Shown here: piece by piece, positions 34,804 through 43,982 of the stretch | Position numbering within the stretch: the first letter of the stretch is position 1 | Layout: each line of letters starts with the position of its first letter | NCBI GenBank assembly: GCA_007125075.1 | Contig: SLDX01000030.1 | Span: forward strand, 1-50,014 | Direction: 5' to 3' | Source: Desulfonatronospira sp. | Lineage (GTDB): Bacteria > Desulfobacterota > Desulfovibrionia > Desulfovibrionales > Desulfonatronovibrionaceae | Length of the DNA: 50,014 nt | Notes under the pieces: generated by a model | Databases searched by the model: none | What the model was told of the DNA's origin: nothing | Seen by the model: the letters and a program-made list of their open reading frames with translations, nothing else | Program-made: the position numbers and the translations under genes

Positions 34804-35982
34804 ATGTCTGTTAAATTCATCCATACTGCGGACTGGCAGATCGGAAAGCCCTTTGCGAGGATCAGCGATGACCGTAAACGCTTCATCGTCCAGAATCAAA
34901 GGGTTGAAGCGGTCAAGCGTATCGCCAGGTCAGTCGAAGAGACCAGCGCGTCTTTTGTGCTGGTTGCAGGCGACCTTTTTGACTCCAACACGGCTGATAA
35001 GGCCACAGTCTCAGCTGCCTGCAGCGCTATCGGAGAGATACGGGTTCCGGTCATTGCAATTCCGGGCAACCATGACCATGGAGGCCCGGGCAGTGTCTGG
35101 AATCAGGATTTTTTTAAAAGCGAAAGATCTCAGCTTGCCCCCAATCTGTTCGTATTGCTTCAGCCGGAAATCTTCGAAATCGAAGAAGCGGTCATCTTTC
35201 CCTGTCCTTTGCTCAGACGGCATGAGTCCCTGGATTGCACGGCCTGGCTGCGCGATGAACAGGTGTTTCAGGGCTTTCAAGACAAGCCCAGGATTGTTCT
35301 GGCTCATGGCAGCGTACACGGCTTTACAAGTGAGCCGGACGGCGACGAAGAAGACCATGCAGCCACTAACCGGATCAGCCTCGAAAATCTGCCCCTGGCT
35401 GAAATAGACTACATTGCCCTGGGCGATTGGCACGGATGCATGCAGGTCGAATCAAAGGCCTGGTATTCAGGAACCCCTGAGAATGATCGTTTTCCCAAAA
35501 GCGAGAACCATAACCCCGGTCATGTGCTCATAGTTGAAGCGCACCGGGGCGGGAGCCCTGTGGTTGAACAGGCTGCGACAGCAGGCCTGCGCTGGTCCAG
35601 TTTGAGACATGATTTCTCCGGGGACGAAGATCTGGCTTATTTTCAGGATCAAGTGCATCAAATTGTCGAGTCACGGACCAACCAGGACTTATTGCGTCTT
35701 TCCTTAAGCGGATCCCTGGGCCTTGAGGCCTGCATCCGCCTGGAAGAAATTCTGGAAACAATGGAAGCAAGGCTGCTCAGGCTCAAACTGGACAATCAGA
35801 CAATGATCGCGCCGACTGAAGAGGAGATAGACAGGCTGACCCAAAGGGCTGAAGATCCTGTTTTGTCCATGGTCGCCCGGAAGCTGGTGACTATGATGCA
35901 CTCTGAGGAAGAATCTGCGCGTATAGCTGCTGCAGCGCTGCGGGAGCTGCATGGAGCCGTAAGCAAAAGAGGTGCGCGATGA
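34804..35982 (+). CDS. SbcD/Mre11-like DNA repair exonuclease
   Basis: A 392-residue metallophosphoesterase of the Mre11/SbcD/YhaO type, the nuclease half of a two-gene DNA end-processing complex. Metal motifs in order: FIHTADWQIGKP (Asp and His/Gln), VAGDLFDSNTAD, IPGNHDHGG, LAHGSVHGF and ALGDWHG. The C-terminal third is helical and would contact the ATPase. It overlaps the downstream SMC-like ATPase gene by four bases (ATGA), so the two are translationally coupled. TADWQIG in place of the more usual TADxHLG resembles YhaO-like nucleases. Whether it serves repair or defence cannot be read. Confidence 0.88.
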   Translation: MSVKFIHTADWQIGKPFARISDDRKRFIVQNQRVEAVKRIARSVEETSASFVLVAGDLFDSNTADKATVSAACSAIGEIRVPVIAIPGNHDHGGPGSVWNQDFFKSERSQLAPNLFVLLQPEIFEIEEAVIFPCPLLRRHESLDCTAWLRDEQVFQGFQDKPRIVLAHGSVHGFTSEPDGDEEDHAATNRISLENLPLAEIDYIALGDWHGCMQVESKAWYSGTPENDRFPKSENHNPGHVLIVEAHRGGSPVVEQAATAGLRWSSLRHDFSGDEDLAYFQDQVHQIVESRTNQDLLRLSLSGSLGLEACIRLEEILETMEARLLRLKLDNQTMIAPTEEEIDRLTQRAEDPVLSMVARKLVTMMHSEEESARIAAAALRELHGAVSKRGAR

Positions 35983-38684
35983 AATTAAAATCAGCCATAG
36001 TAAGGAACTACCGGATTCATAAAGAAATAGAGGTTAATTTCGAATCTGATCGGGTTCTGTTTCAAGGTCCCAATGAATCAGGCAAAAGCACCTTTGTCGA
36101 AGCGGTGCACAGATGTCTTTTTTTAAAAGCCAAGATAACCGGTGAAACCCGTGAGGGAATGTTGTCCAATAAATTTACTGGTAATCCGGAAATTATGGTC
36201 AACTTTGAAACAGGAGGCAAAGTATACCGACTGACAAAGATATTCAGCGGACAATCCGGCTCGATTCAGCTTTCTGAAAGCGGCGGACAGGCCTGGCATG
36301 GAGAAGAGGCCGAAGCACAATTGTCCTGCCTGCTCGGGAACCGGGCTCAGTGCGGCGGCAGGGGGGTAGCCAGCGAACTGTCTCGAACCTGGGCTCACCT
36401 GTGGGTCTGGCAGGGCAGAAGCGGAGAGAACCCGGCAGAAGAGGTTAACCGGGAACGGGAGCGCATCCTGCACAATCTGCAGAATATCGGCGGAGCAGCT
36501 GTTGCTCAGTCGCAGCTGGATACGGATCTGGCCAGTGATTTTAAAAACAGGTTTGAACAGATCTTTACCAGAAATGAAAAGCCCAAGTCCGGTTCAGAAC
36601 TGGACAATGCCCGCAGAGAATCGGATGAGGCTGAAAAAAACCTGATCCTGGCCACTGAAAAATTCAATGAATTGATCCAGGCCGCCAGGGATTACCAGGC
36701 TGCTGAAAATGATATTCAAGAATGCGGCCGGAGTCTGAAAGCACTCAAGGAAGAACAGGACACAAACTTAAAACAGCTAGATGAGGCTCAAAAAGTTGAA
36801 GCATGCATCAAAGGTCACTCAGAAAAACTGCAAAATGAAAAAAACCAGCTGAAGGGTTTGGAAGATACCGAAAAATCTATTGAATCCTTCCGAAAAAATA
36901 TTCAAAAATTTTCTCTCGAACTGGAACCGGGTAAAAACAAACTGGCTACCGCGCAGGATCATCAGCATAAATTAAAAGAAAAATACGCAAAAGCTGAAAA
37001 GGACGAAAATAAGGCCATACTGGCAGCTGATGGGCAGCGCAGCAGACTTGAACTGGCCAGGGCATGGACGGAATTTTTCCGCCACAAAGATGAACTGGAA
37101 AAACTTAAGCAATCAGCGGCTAGAAAAGATAAGCACAATTCTGAAATCAGGCAGCTGGAGCAGGAGCTTGCCAGGCTGCCGGGTATCACCGATGCTGATT
37201 TGAAAAACATAAACGATACTGAGGCTTCCCTGAACACCACAAAAGCGGTTCTTGAATCCATGGCCGCGGAAATCACCGTTGTTCAAGCTGAACAGCAGGT
37301 GGTCATTAACGGCGAAGAAGCCCCTGTAAACACAATCAGAACCGCCACGGATTCTCTGGAGATCAAAGTCGGCAATAATGTTCTGCTGCGCGTGCAGCCG
37401 GGGGGCGGCACCAGCCTCGTTCAGTGCCGGAACAAATCCAGGGACCTTCAGAATAAACTGAATGAACTGCTGGTAAAGCACGGGCTTAATTCGGCCGCGG
37501 AAGCAAAAAGCGTCGTTGATAAGCGAAAGGACTTGCAGCAAAAGATCGACGGCCTGCACAAACAGATAAAAGCTTTTGACGATGGTACGCTGGATAAGCG
37601 GCTGAATGCCGCCATGAATAAAATGACGGGTCTTGAGGAAGATCTCAACCGTCGCAGGAAGACAGTTGAAAGCACGGCACTGCCTCAAAGCAGGGAAGAA
37701 GCGGAAGAGCTTTTAAAGCTTGAGGCCAGAAATGAGGAAGATGTCCGAGAGGTTGTAAACAACTTCCGAGAGGCCAAACAGTCAATTCTGTCAACTTTGG
37801 AGGGCGCTGCCCGGGAAATGGAAACACTGAAAAATGAAACAGACGCCATCACCAGAAAGATAGCTGATCAAGAATCAAGGCTGAGCGAGGTTTTGGCTCA
37901 GTGCGGAGAAGATGCCCTGCGTCAGCAAAAATTGTTCGATGCCCGACAACTTATCTCCGGCCTGGAAAAGGAATTAAGTGAGTTCAAGAGTAAGCTGGAG
38001 CAGATGCGCCCGGATTTTCTGAAACAGGAAAAAGAGCGCATTCAAAGGGCGATGGACATTCAGAAGAATAAACTTGAATCAGCCAGGGAAAAGAAGATTT
38101 CCAGTCAAACCAGGCTGACCAGCAGCGGGACCAGTGATCCCCAGGCTGATCTTGCAAAGGCTCAGGCGCGAGCGCAAATTGCCCGGGAACGTCTCCGGAA
38201 TGTGAATACAAAAGCTCAGGCCGTGAAACTTCTGCACAATCTTTTCCAAAACGAGCAGAAAAAACTTATGGATGTGCTCACGAAACCTCTGGAAGATAAG
38301 ATTACCGCCTACCTGAAGGCGGTCTTCGGTCCGGATGCTCGAGCTGCTGTCAACTATGAAGAGAACACATTCAAAGGCTTTGAGCTTGTACGTCCCGGCA
38401 TGCAAACCGTTTCATTCGACGCCTTGAGCGGAGGAACCCGTGAACAGGTAGCGGCTGCCGCCAGGCTGGCCATAGCTGAAATACTCGCTGCTGATCATGG
38501 AGGATGTCTGCCCGTGGTCTTTGACGACGCGTTTGTGAATTCTGATCCGGACAGGGTCAGGAGCCTGCAGAGTATGCTTGATCTTGCGGCATCCAAAGGG
38601 CTGCAGGTGATTGTATTGACCTGCAATCCATATGGGTATGCCGGTCTTGGGGCAAGTTGTATTGAATTTGCTCGAAGAGATTAA
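35979..38684 (+). CDS. SbcC/Rad50/YhaN-like SMC ATPase
   Basis: A 901-residue partner ATPase. Walker A is GPNESGKST at residues 30-38, near the N-terminus. Two long coiled-coil arms (about 200-410 and 480-770) flank a central region, and the ABC signature FDALSGGTREQVAAAARLA and Walker B VVFDDAFVNSDPDR lie near the C-terminus. I do not see a clear CxxC zinc hook at the arm tip; the central NNVLLRVQPGGG region takes its place, as in YhaN-type proteins. It should form a complex with the upstream nuclease and open or cut DNA ends in an ATP-dependent manner. Confidence 0.87.
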   Translation: MKLKSAIVRNYRIHKEIEVNFESDRVLFQGPNESGKSTFVEAVHRCLFLKAKITGETREGMLSNKFTGNPEIMVNFETGGKVYRLTKIFSGQSGSIQLSESGGQAWHGEEAEAQLSCLLGNRAQCGGRGVASELSRTWAHLWVWQGRSGENPAEEVNRERERILHNLQNIGGAAVAQSQLDTDLASDFKNRFEQIFTRNEKPKSGSELDNARRESDEAEKNLILATEKFNELIQAARDYQAAENDIQECGRSLKALKEEQDTNLKQLDEAQKVEACIKGHSEKLQNEKNQLKGLEDTEKSIESFRKNIQKFSLELEPGKNKLATAQDHQHKLKEKYAKAEKDENKAILAADGQRSRLELARAWTEFFRHKDELEKLKQSAARKDKHNSEIRQLEQELARLPGITDADLKNINDTEASLNTTKAVLESMAAEITVVQAEQQVVINGEEAPVNTIRTATDSLEIKVGNNVLLRVQPGGGTSLVQCRNKSRDLQNKLNELLVKHGLNSAAEAKSVVDKRKDLQQKIDGLHKQIKAFDDGTLDKRLNAAMNKMTGLEEDLNRRRKTVESTALPQSREEAEELLKLEARNEEDVREVVNNFREAKQSILSTLEGAAREMETLKNETDAITRKIADQESRLSEVLAQCGEDALRQQKLFDARQLISGLEKELSEFKSKLEQMRPDFLKQEKERIQRAMDIQKNKLESAREKKISSQTRLTSSGTSDPQADLAKAQARAQIARERLRNVNTKAQAVKLLHNLFQNEQKKLMDVLTKPLEDKITAYLKAVFGPDARAAVNYEENTFKGFELVRPGMQTVSFDALSGGTREQVAAAARLAIAEILAADHGGCLPVVFDDAFVNSDPDRVRSLQSMLDLAASKGLQVIVLTCNPYGYAGLGASCIEFARRD

Positions 38685-40013
38685 GGTTCTTCAGGTTAAT
38701 TCATGTCAAGGCTTTAAATCATGCCAGCTTCATGACAAGCCGAAGCTTGCAGCGTGGTATGCCAGCTCTTATCAGATCACATCCGGAATGACGGATCCGG
38801 GATCCAGTGCTTTCTCTTTCTGCCTTTTACTGCTTGTCCCGCCATGCCTGCTTATCTGCATGTCCCTCTTATTTGGAAGAGTAAGTGCGGGGTCACCTGC
38901 CTGCCACGCAATAGGTATGATCACTGATCTCCGGGTCCGGGAAATTCTGCAAACCAGGCCTGAAAACTCACTCCTGGAAAGCGTAAATCAAAATCTAAAA
39001 GATGCCGGGCCATGGCATTTTTTTCGGTCTGGCTGGTATCGGGTTAAAGCAAGAGCAAGCTTTTTAATGATTTTGACCAATGCTTTCTATGTCCCTAAGA
39101 CAGTTTACCCCAGATTTGCCGAACCCCGCGGACCCTATTGCAGGAGGCGCTCAGGACTATGCCTGCCCCGCAACGCTTTCCGCTTTCTCAGTCATCCCGT
39201 ATTCGATCCGGGATCCGGTCACTTTTTTTCGTCATCCCGCCATCAGCAGGCTTGAATCTACAGGTGTAAAGTACATTCCTTAAAATGCTGCGGCTCACAT
39301 TCCCTTGAAAGACAACAGGGCAGGTTCTTTAGACACTGGTTGATCATCTTCTATTGGACGGCGGTGTTCTGGCGAACCGGTAGATCCATGGAGATGGCCA
39401 GCAGAAGGTTGGTGCCAAGCCTGGTTAGTTTGAGGACTTTGTGAGCATGATGCATATGAAGTTGAAATAACAGATTATTTAGGAGATCATATGCGAAGTA
39501 AAAGCTACAGCCAATTCATCCCGGCAGAATTTTAAATGGATGAACCGGTAGCTTCCTGCCGTCCGCTGCCAACTGTTTCCTGGTGACTGATTCAGACTTG
39601 ATTTGTCTTAATTTTTCTGTTTTGATCCGATTGAACAAATGAGCCAATAGTACCTACCTGACATTTTCAGCAGACATGCCGGAAGACATATTAAATGGAG
39701 AAATCTTCATGATCATTAGATTGAGCGGTCATTGATTCTCCTCAAAGGCTTGAAGAATCCCTTAAACGCAAAATTAACACTTACAGAACTGTAAAAGACG
39801 GGATCTCAAGGTTGCCATGAGCAGGAAAGTGATAGGCAAATCATCTTTATAATCCATTCACTGAGGTCGAAAAAACCTTTTCGTTCTTTATCAGGTTGCA
39901 GGGACAGCCTGCCCTGGTATTGATATTTGAATTGAGATGCGGGTACTCAAACATGTTTTCTTGTGAAAATAAGATCAAGTAAAAAGGTACAACTGTAAAT
40001 TAAGGAGACCATT
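38685..40013. other. 1.3-kb gene-free region with repeat debris
   Basis: No convincing gene. A frame running from 38632 to 39255 overlaps the ATPase end and is low-quality. The segment carries GGATCCGGGATCC-type and GTCATCCCG-type palindromic scraps (about 38790-38806 and 39195-39243) and the second copy of repeat B at 38962-38995. The part from 39300 to 40000 is plain AT-rich sequence with many stops on both strands. Confidence 0.55.
38962..38995. repeat. short dispersed repeat type B, copy 2
   Basis: Matches 25261-25295, with the shared core AGCGTAAATCAAAATC preceded by (A/T)CACTCC. Nothing else in the flanks is shared. Confidence 0.5.
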
Positions 40014-40847
40014 GTGCTGCAAAGGGCCGCAGTTAAAATCAGCCTTAAGGAACCGAGAAAGAGCCTTATGGATATGTTTGAATTTCTCGGAAATTTTGGG
40101 ACCAGGGAGATTCATCTTATCCATGTGTCCCCGAAACTTACTGCTCAACAGCAGCCAGGCATAGAGGAGAAACTGGAAAAAATCAGCAAAGATGCAGGCA
40201 ATTTCGGTTTCAGCGTCCAGACGCATATCCGCTGCGGGCATGTCGCTGTCATTATCAACGAGATGGCTGAAGAAAAAAAAGCCGGCTATATAGCTCTTCA
40301 CTGGATGTCCAAGTCCCTTTTCCGTACTGCACTGTTCGGCCATATCGAGTCGGACATACTTCGCCTGAGCAATCTTCCGGTGTTTATTTACAACCCCGGA
40401 CTGTTCAAATCCAAAGCCAGCCTGGAACATGTAATGTATGCCACGAATTTAAAGGACACTGATGGAGCTGTTTTGCCTTACCTGGTGGACCGCAGATTCA
40501 CGGGCAAAAGGCTCTATCTCCTTCATGTGGGAGAAAGAGCCCCTGATCCGGCAACGGAAGAGATACGCAGAAAACGCGTCCTGGACAACCTTAACCGCCT
40601 GGCCCGTGAATGCGCGCATGCTTATGACAGCGTTCAGCCTATTGAGATCATTGGTGCTGCCCACAAGCAGATCGTCAAACAGGCGGCAATGCTGGATGTT
40701 GATCTAGTTGTGGTGGGCAAGTCAGAAAAACTCGATGCCATGAGCCAGATGGTAGGTTCCACTGCGGAAATCCTGCCCCACAGGACCGGACGCAGCATTT
40801 TCATTATCCCTGTTCTCTGCGGATTGTCTATTCCTGAAAACAAATAA
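40014..40847 (+). CDS. universal stress protein (tandem Usp domains)
   Basis: A 277-residue cytoplasmic protein with two UspA-like domains. Domain 1 covers about residues 1-130 (AAVKISLKEPRKSLMDMFEF, EIHLIHVSPK) and lacks a clear nucleotide motif. Domain 2 (about 135-275) contains HVMYATNLKDTDGAVL, LYLLHVGE, VDLVVVGKSEKL and the ATP-binding style G-x(13)-GSTAE followed by RSIFIIP. Translation begins at a GTG (40014) seven bases after TAAGGAGA. The BCCT transporter gene starts 14 bases after this gene, so both are one operon; a regulatory role on transport is discussed under findings. Confidence 0.82.
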   Translation: MLQRAAVKISLKEPRKSLMDMFEFLGNFGTREIHLIHVSPKLTAQQQPGIEEKLEKISKDAGNFGFSVQTHIRCGHVAVIINEMAEEKKAGYIALHWMSKSLFRTALFGHIESDILRLSNLPVFIYNPGLFKSKASLEHVMYATNLKDTDGAVLPYLVDRRFTGKRLYLLHVGERAPDPATEEIRRKRVLDNLNRLARECAHAYDSVQPIEIIGAAHKQIVKQAAMLDVDLVVVGKSEKLDAMSQMVGSTAEILPHRTGRSIFIIPVLCGLSIPENK

Positions 40848-40861
40848 GGATACTGGTAACA

Positions 40862-42373
40862 ATGAAGCTGAAGAATAACATCGTATTCGTGATATCGCTG
40901 CTGGCGATTCTTATCGTGATCCTGGCGGGTATATTCTCCTCCGAGGCCCTGGACCGCGGGTCAACCTGGCTGCATGATGAAATCATAAGCAATTTCGGCT
41001 GGTTTTACCTGATTGCTACATTCCTGTTTCTGGTCTTCAGTCTGTACATGGCCCTGAGCAGGTATGGGCATATCAAACTGGGCATGGACCATGAAAAGCC
41101 GAGGTTTTCCTATTTCGGATGGGCAAGCATGCTCTTTGCAGCCGGGATGGGGATCGGACTGATATTCTGGGGTGTGGCTGAACCCATGAGCCACTACATG
41201 AGTCCGCCGGGCTATATAGAGGCAGGTTCTCCAGAGGCGGCAAGATTCGCCATGCTCCACAGCTTTTTCCACTGGGGCGTACATCCATGGGCCGTATACA
41301 TTGTAATGAGCCTGAGCATCGCCTATTTCTCGTTCAGACGGGGAATGCCTCCGCTTATCTCCAGCTGCTTTTATCCCCTGATCGGCAACAGGATATATGG
41401 ATTTCCCGGTTACTTTATTGATATCCTGGCAGTCTTTGCCACGGTATTTGGTATTGTAACCTCACTGGGTCTCGGAGCCATGCAGATCAACAGCGGCCTG
41501 GCATCAATACTTCCATTTGAGGCCGGCCTTTTCAGTACGCTGGTCATTATCGGCATTATAACGGCCATTTTCATGGCGTCCAGCGTGGCAGGCCTTGACC
41601 GGGGCATGCAGATAATGAGCAAAAGCAATATCATGCTGGCTGTCCTGCTGCTCTTGTTCTTGCTCCTGATGGGTCCGACGAACATGATACTTAACGTATT
41701 CATCAGCACATTTTCCGATTATATAACCGCCTTGTTCAATATAAGCCTTACCACCTATCCGTTCATAGGCCTGCAGTGGACCCAGGACTGGACTCTTTTC
41801 TACTGGGCATGGTGGATATCCTGGTCTCCGTTTGTGGGTCTTTTCATAGCCAGCATTTCCCGGGGCAGGACCATCCGCGAGTTTATCAGCGGGGCTCTTC
41901 TGATCCCGACTCTGCTGACCTTTGTCTGGTTCAGCGTATTCGGCGGAACCGCTTTAAGTCTTGAACTGGGCAACGGTTCAGGCATAGCTGCTGCTGTTGT
42001 TCAGGACGTGTCCACAGGTCTTTTCCATCTATACTCATTCTATCCTTTCAGCGAATTCCTCACTCTGCTTACAGTCCTGCTGCTGGTGATCTTTTTTGTG
42101 ACCTCGGCAGATGCAGCCACCTTTGTGTTGAGCTTGATGACCTCCAGGGGAAAGGAAGATCCTCCCACCAGCAAGAAAATCGTCTGGGGTCTGACAGTTT
42201 CCGTGGCTGCAGCCATACTTCTTTTTGCCGGAGGTCTAGAAGGGCTGCAGCGCATGGCCATTGCAGCTGCTCTGCCTTTTTCCGCCATTATGCTGCTCAT
42301 GTGCTTCTGCCTGCTTAGAGGCCTGCGTTACGAGTTTCGATATGAGAGAAATAAAGCACGGACAGATGGATGA
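40862..42373 (+). CDS. BCCT family osmolyte (betaine/choline/carnitine) transporter
   Basis: A 503-residue inner-membrane transporter with about 12 transmembrane helices. Family motifs are GMGIGLIFWGVAEPMSHYM in TM3-4 (the conserved Gly-rich helix and Trp), WTLFYWAWWISWSPFVGLFIA, and ISRGRTIREF. Such carriers import betaine or related compatible solutes with sodium or protons. The cytoplasmic C-terminal tail is short and basic (RYEFRYERNKARTDG), which resembles the osmosensing tails of this family but is shorter. It is translated right after the universal stress protein. Substrate choice is not determined here. It marks the end of the housekeeping part of the window. Confidence 0.93.
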   Translation: MKLKNNIVFVISLLAILIVILAGIFSSEALDRGSTWLHDEIISNFGWFYLIATFLFLVFSLYMALSRYGHIKLGMDHEKPRFSYFGWASMLFAAGMGIGLIFWGVAEPMSHYMSPPGYIEAGSPEAARFAMLHSFFHWGVHPWAVYIVMSLSIAYFSFRRGMPPLISSCFYPLIGNRIYGFPGYFIDILAVFATVFGIVTSLGLGAMQINSGLASILPFEAGLFSTLVIIGIITAIFMASSVAGLDRGMQIMSKSNIMLAVLLLLFLLLMGPTNMILNVFISTFSDYITALFNISLTTYPFIGLQWTQDWTLFYWAWWISWSPFVGLFIASISRGRTIREFISGALLIPTLLTFVWFSVFGGTALSLELGNGSGIAAAVVQDVSTGLFHLYSFYPFSEFLTLLTVLLLVIFFVTSADAATFVLSLMTSRGKEDPPTSKKIVWGLTVSVAAAILLFAGGLEGLQRMAIAAALPFSAIMLLMCFCLLRGLRYEFRYERNKARTDG

Positions 42374-42569
42374 AATTTAAAGACTACGTATGCTGAGAAT
42401 CTCAATTATCAGAAATGAATTAGGAAGGATACTCCTACTGGAAAACAAGATCACATGTATCTCAATTTTTGCTTCTGGTCAGTTGAACAAATTAAACACA
42501 GTTCATGTCTATGTAAGCATTTATTGCTTGTATCGGGACGGGGATGTGGTTTTTTCCCTGAAAATGCTG

Positions 42570-42734
42570 ACTCAAACCATGAGCTCTACCTTTGATAATT
42601 TTTTGGAAGTTTCCTTCCTTCTTGAAGAAACTCTGGGGCGTAAGGTTGAAGTAGTCGTTACCCCGGAAGGTCTCAGTCCACATATCGGTCCCCATATTTT
42701 AAAGGAGTTAGAGCGTGTCCCTGTCGTCGAATAA
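42570..42734 (+). pseudogene. remnant of an MNT-type nucleotidyltransferase (antitoxin) gene
   Basis: The last 45 codons of an open frame (42390-42734) resemble the C-terminus of minimal nucleotidyltransferases: STFDNFLEVSFLLEETLGRK, then VEVVVTPEGLSPHIGPHILKEL. The catalytic GSxxxxxSDxD core that should come first is absent, and the sequence further upstream is unrelated. A HEPN partner gene is not present. I therefore read it as a 5'-truncated relic of an MNT/HEPN pair. Confidence 0.6.
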
Positions 42735-42762
42735 ATATCCAGCTTTGATGAAAGGCAAAGTA

Positions 42763-42796
42763 TTGACAATCTGTCACGCAGTGATTACATTGTAAT
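42763..42796 (+). promoter_or_regulatory. promoter and palindromic operator of mazEF
   Basis: TTGACA (42763-42768) and TACATT (42786-42791) are 17 bases apart. The -10 box lies inside the perfect palindrome ATTACA-T-TGTAAT (42784-42796), a position where MazE/MazEF autorepression would block RNA polymerase. TGGAGG follows before the mazE start. Confidence 0.6.
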
Positions 42797-42819
42797 TATT
42801 ATTTGGATGGAGGTATCTT

Positions 42820-43077
42820 ATGAAAACAAGCATTGTTCGTATCGGCAATTCGCAAGGGATTCGGATTCCGAAAGTTGTGTTGGAGCAGACACAGCTTGAG
42901 GGAGAGGTGGAACTGGAGGTGAAGGACCGGCAGATACTGATTCGTCCAGTTGCCAGGCCCAGGCAGGACTGGGCTCAGAAGTTCAAGACGATGGCGGAAA
43001 AAGGCGATGACAAACTGTTGGATAGTGCTTCCATTGACCAGACTTCTTGGGACAAGGAAGAATGGGAATGGAAGTAA
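42820..43077 (+). CDS. mazE: MazE-like (AbrB/SpoVT fold) antitoxin
   Basis: An 85-residue antitoxin. The N-terminal swapped-hairpin DNA-binding fold is seen in SIVRIGNSQGIRIPKVVLEQ, a strong MazE/AbrB signature, followed by ELEVKDRQILIRPVARPR. The C-terminal tail is acidic and tryptophan-containing (SWDKEEWEWK), as expected for the toxin-neutralising part. The stop codon overlaps the start of the mazF gene. Both ends look intact, so this is a plausible working antitoxin and repressor of its own operator upstream. Confidence 0.9.
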   Translation: MKTSIVRIGNSQGIRIPKVVLEQTQLEGEVELEVKDRQILIRPVARPRQDWAQKFKTMAEKGDDKLLDSASIDQTSWDKEEWEWK

Positions 43078-43391
43078 AAAGATTCGATGTATTCCTGGTG
43101 AATTTAGATCCTACTATTGGACATGAGATCAAGAAAAGCCGTCCTTGTTTAGTGATCTCTCCGGATGAGATGAACAAGTACATCTCTACTGTGATTGTCG
43201 CTCCAATGACGACCAAAGGAAGAGACTATCCGACCCGAATCCCTTGTATATTTCAGGGCAAGAAAGGTCAAATCGTTTTGGATCAGATTCGAACCGAGGA
43301 CAAGGCTAGATTGGCCGGGCATTTGGGTAAGATTGACACGGAAGCACAGGTAAAAGTTTTTTCTGTTTTAGCAGAGCTTTTTTCTGAATAA
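43068..43391 (+). CDS. mazF: MazF-like endoribonuclease toxin
   Basis: A 107-residue PemK/MazF-family mRNA interferase. Conserved elements are FDVFLVNLDPTIGHEIKKSRP (the catalytic Arg in KSRP), SPDEMNKYISTVIVAPMTT with its Thr, and IVLDQIRTEDKARL with the QIRT/D motif of the dimer core. Start choice: ATGs at 43062 and 43068 are both in frame; AAGGA at 43054 fits 43068 better (nine-base spacing). The gene overlaps mazE by ten bases. No disabling lesion is seen, so mazEF appears functional, unlike several neighbours. Confidence 0.9.
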   Translation: MEVKRFDVFLVNLDPTIGHEIKKSRPCLVISPDEMNKYISTVIVAPMTTKGRDYPTRIPCIFQGKKGQIVLDQIRTEDKARLAGHLGKIDTEAQVKVFSVLAELFSE

Positions 43392-43614
43392 AATGAGAAA
43401 AGAGTATGAGCTGAGTTGACGGTATTTGAATCAAAAAGCCTGGATCCTGATTCCAGGAGCCCAGATATTTGAAAAATATATGATCCGGCCTGGCCTGGGA
43501 TCCTGGGCAAACACAGCTGCTTTGGCAAAAGGTTGATACTTTTTGTGGCTTGATTTCAAGAAAAACACGATGTCAACCATGATGGGTACAGGCCATTGTG
43601 CCCATAAAAAAGAA

Positions 43615-43636
43615 ACGTCCCGCGGAAGCGGGACGT
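43615..43636. terminator. GC-rich hairpin downstream of mazF
   Basis: ACGTCCCGC (43615-43623), loop GGAA, GCGGGACGT (43628-43636): a perfect 9-bp stem with a GNRA tetraloop, about 220 bases after mazF. CGTCCCGG follows, not a T tract. The region 43400-43980 otherwise has no supportable gene. Confidence 0.45.
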
Positions 43637-43982
43637 CGTCCCGGATATGCTATCTCCGGGGAAGCTATTGATAAAAAAATTATTTATTACAGGTCAAAAT
43701 GTCAAGATATTTTTAAACTACTGCTATTTTCAATAGCTTATGAATCGCGTGATAACCTACTTGGTAAGATTACAGCTGTCAGTTTTTCCTGATAACACCC
43801 AGGGAACATAGGGGGGGGTCAGACACCATGGTTCGCTTATTGCTCAGCACTCATTGCTGATTTTTGAATGGGAAATTGATACTGTAAAAGTTAATGATAT
43901 CAACAGATAATGGAGATTTCTGCTTTCCTTCATACAATAAACAGGTCCCTGTCTTAAGAACATAGAAGCCTGGGGGCGTGGC

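Noticed and set aside
38632-39255. 207-codon open frame after the SbcC-like gene
   Set aside because: It overlaps the ATPase end by over 50 bases, contains palindromic repeat debris translated as low-quality sequence, and has no ribosome-binding site or family signature.
39350-39480. possible transposase relic
   Set aside because: The reverse strand reads KVLKLTRLGTNLLLAISMDL, faintly transposase-like, but it is too short and isolated to support a call.
43598-43792. 64-codon frame after mazF
   Set aside because: It begins within the GC-rich hairpin, has no start signal and shows no family pattern.
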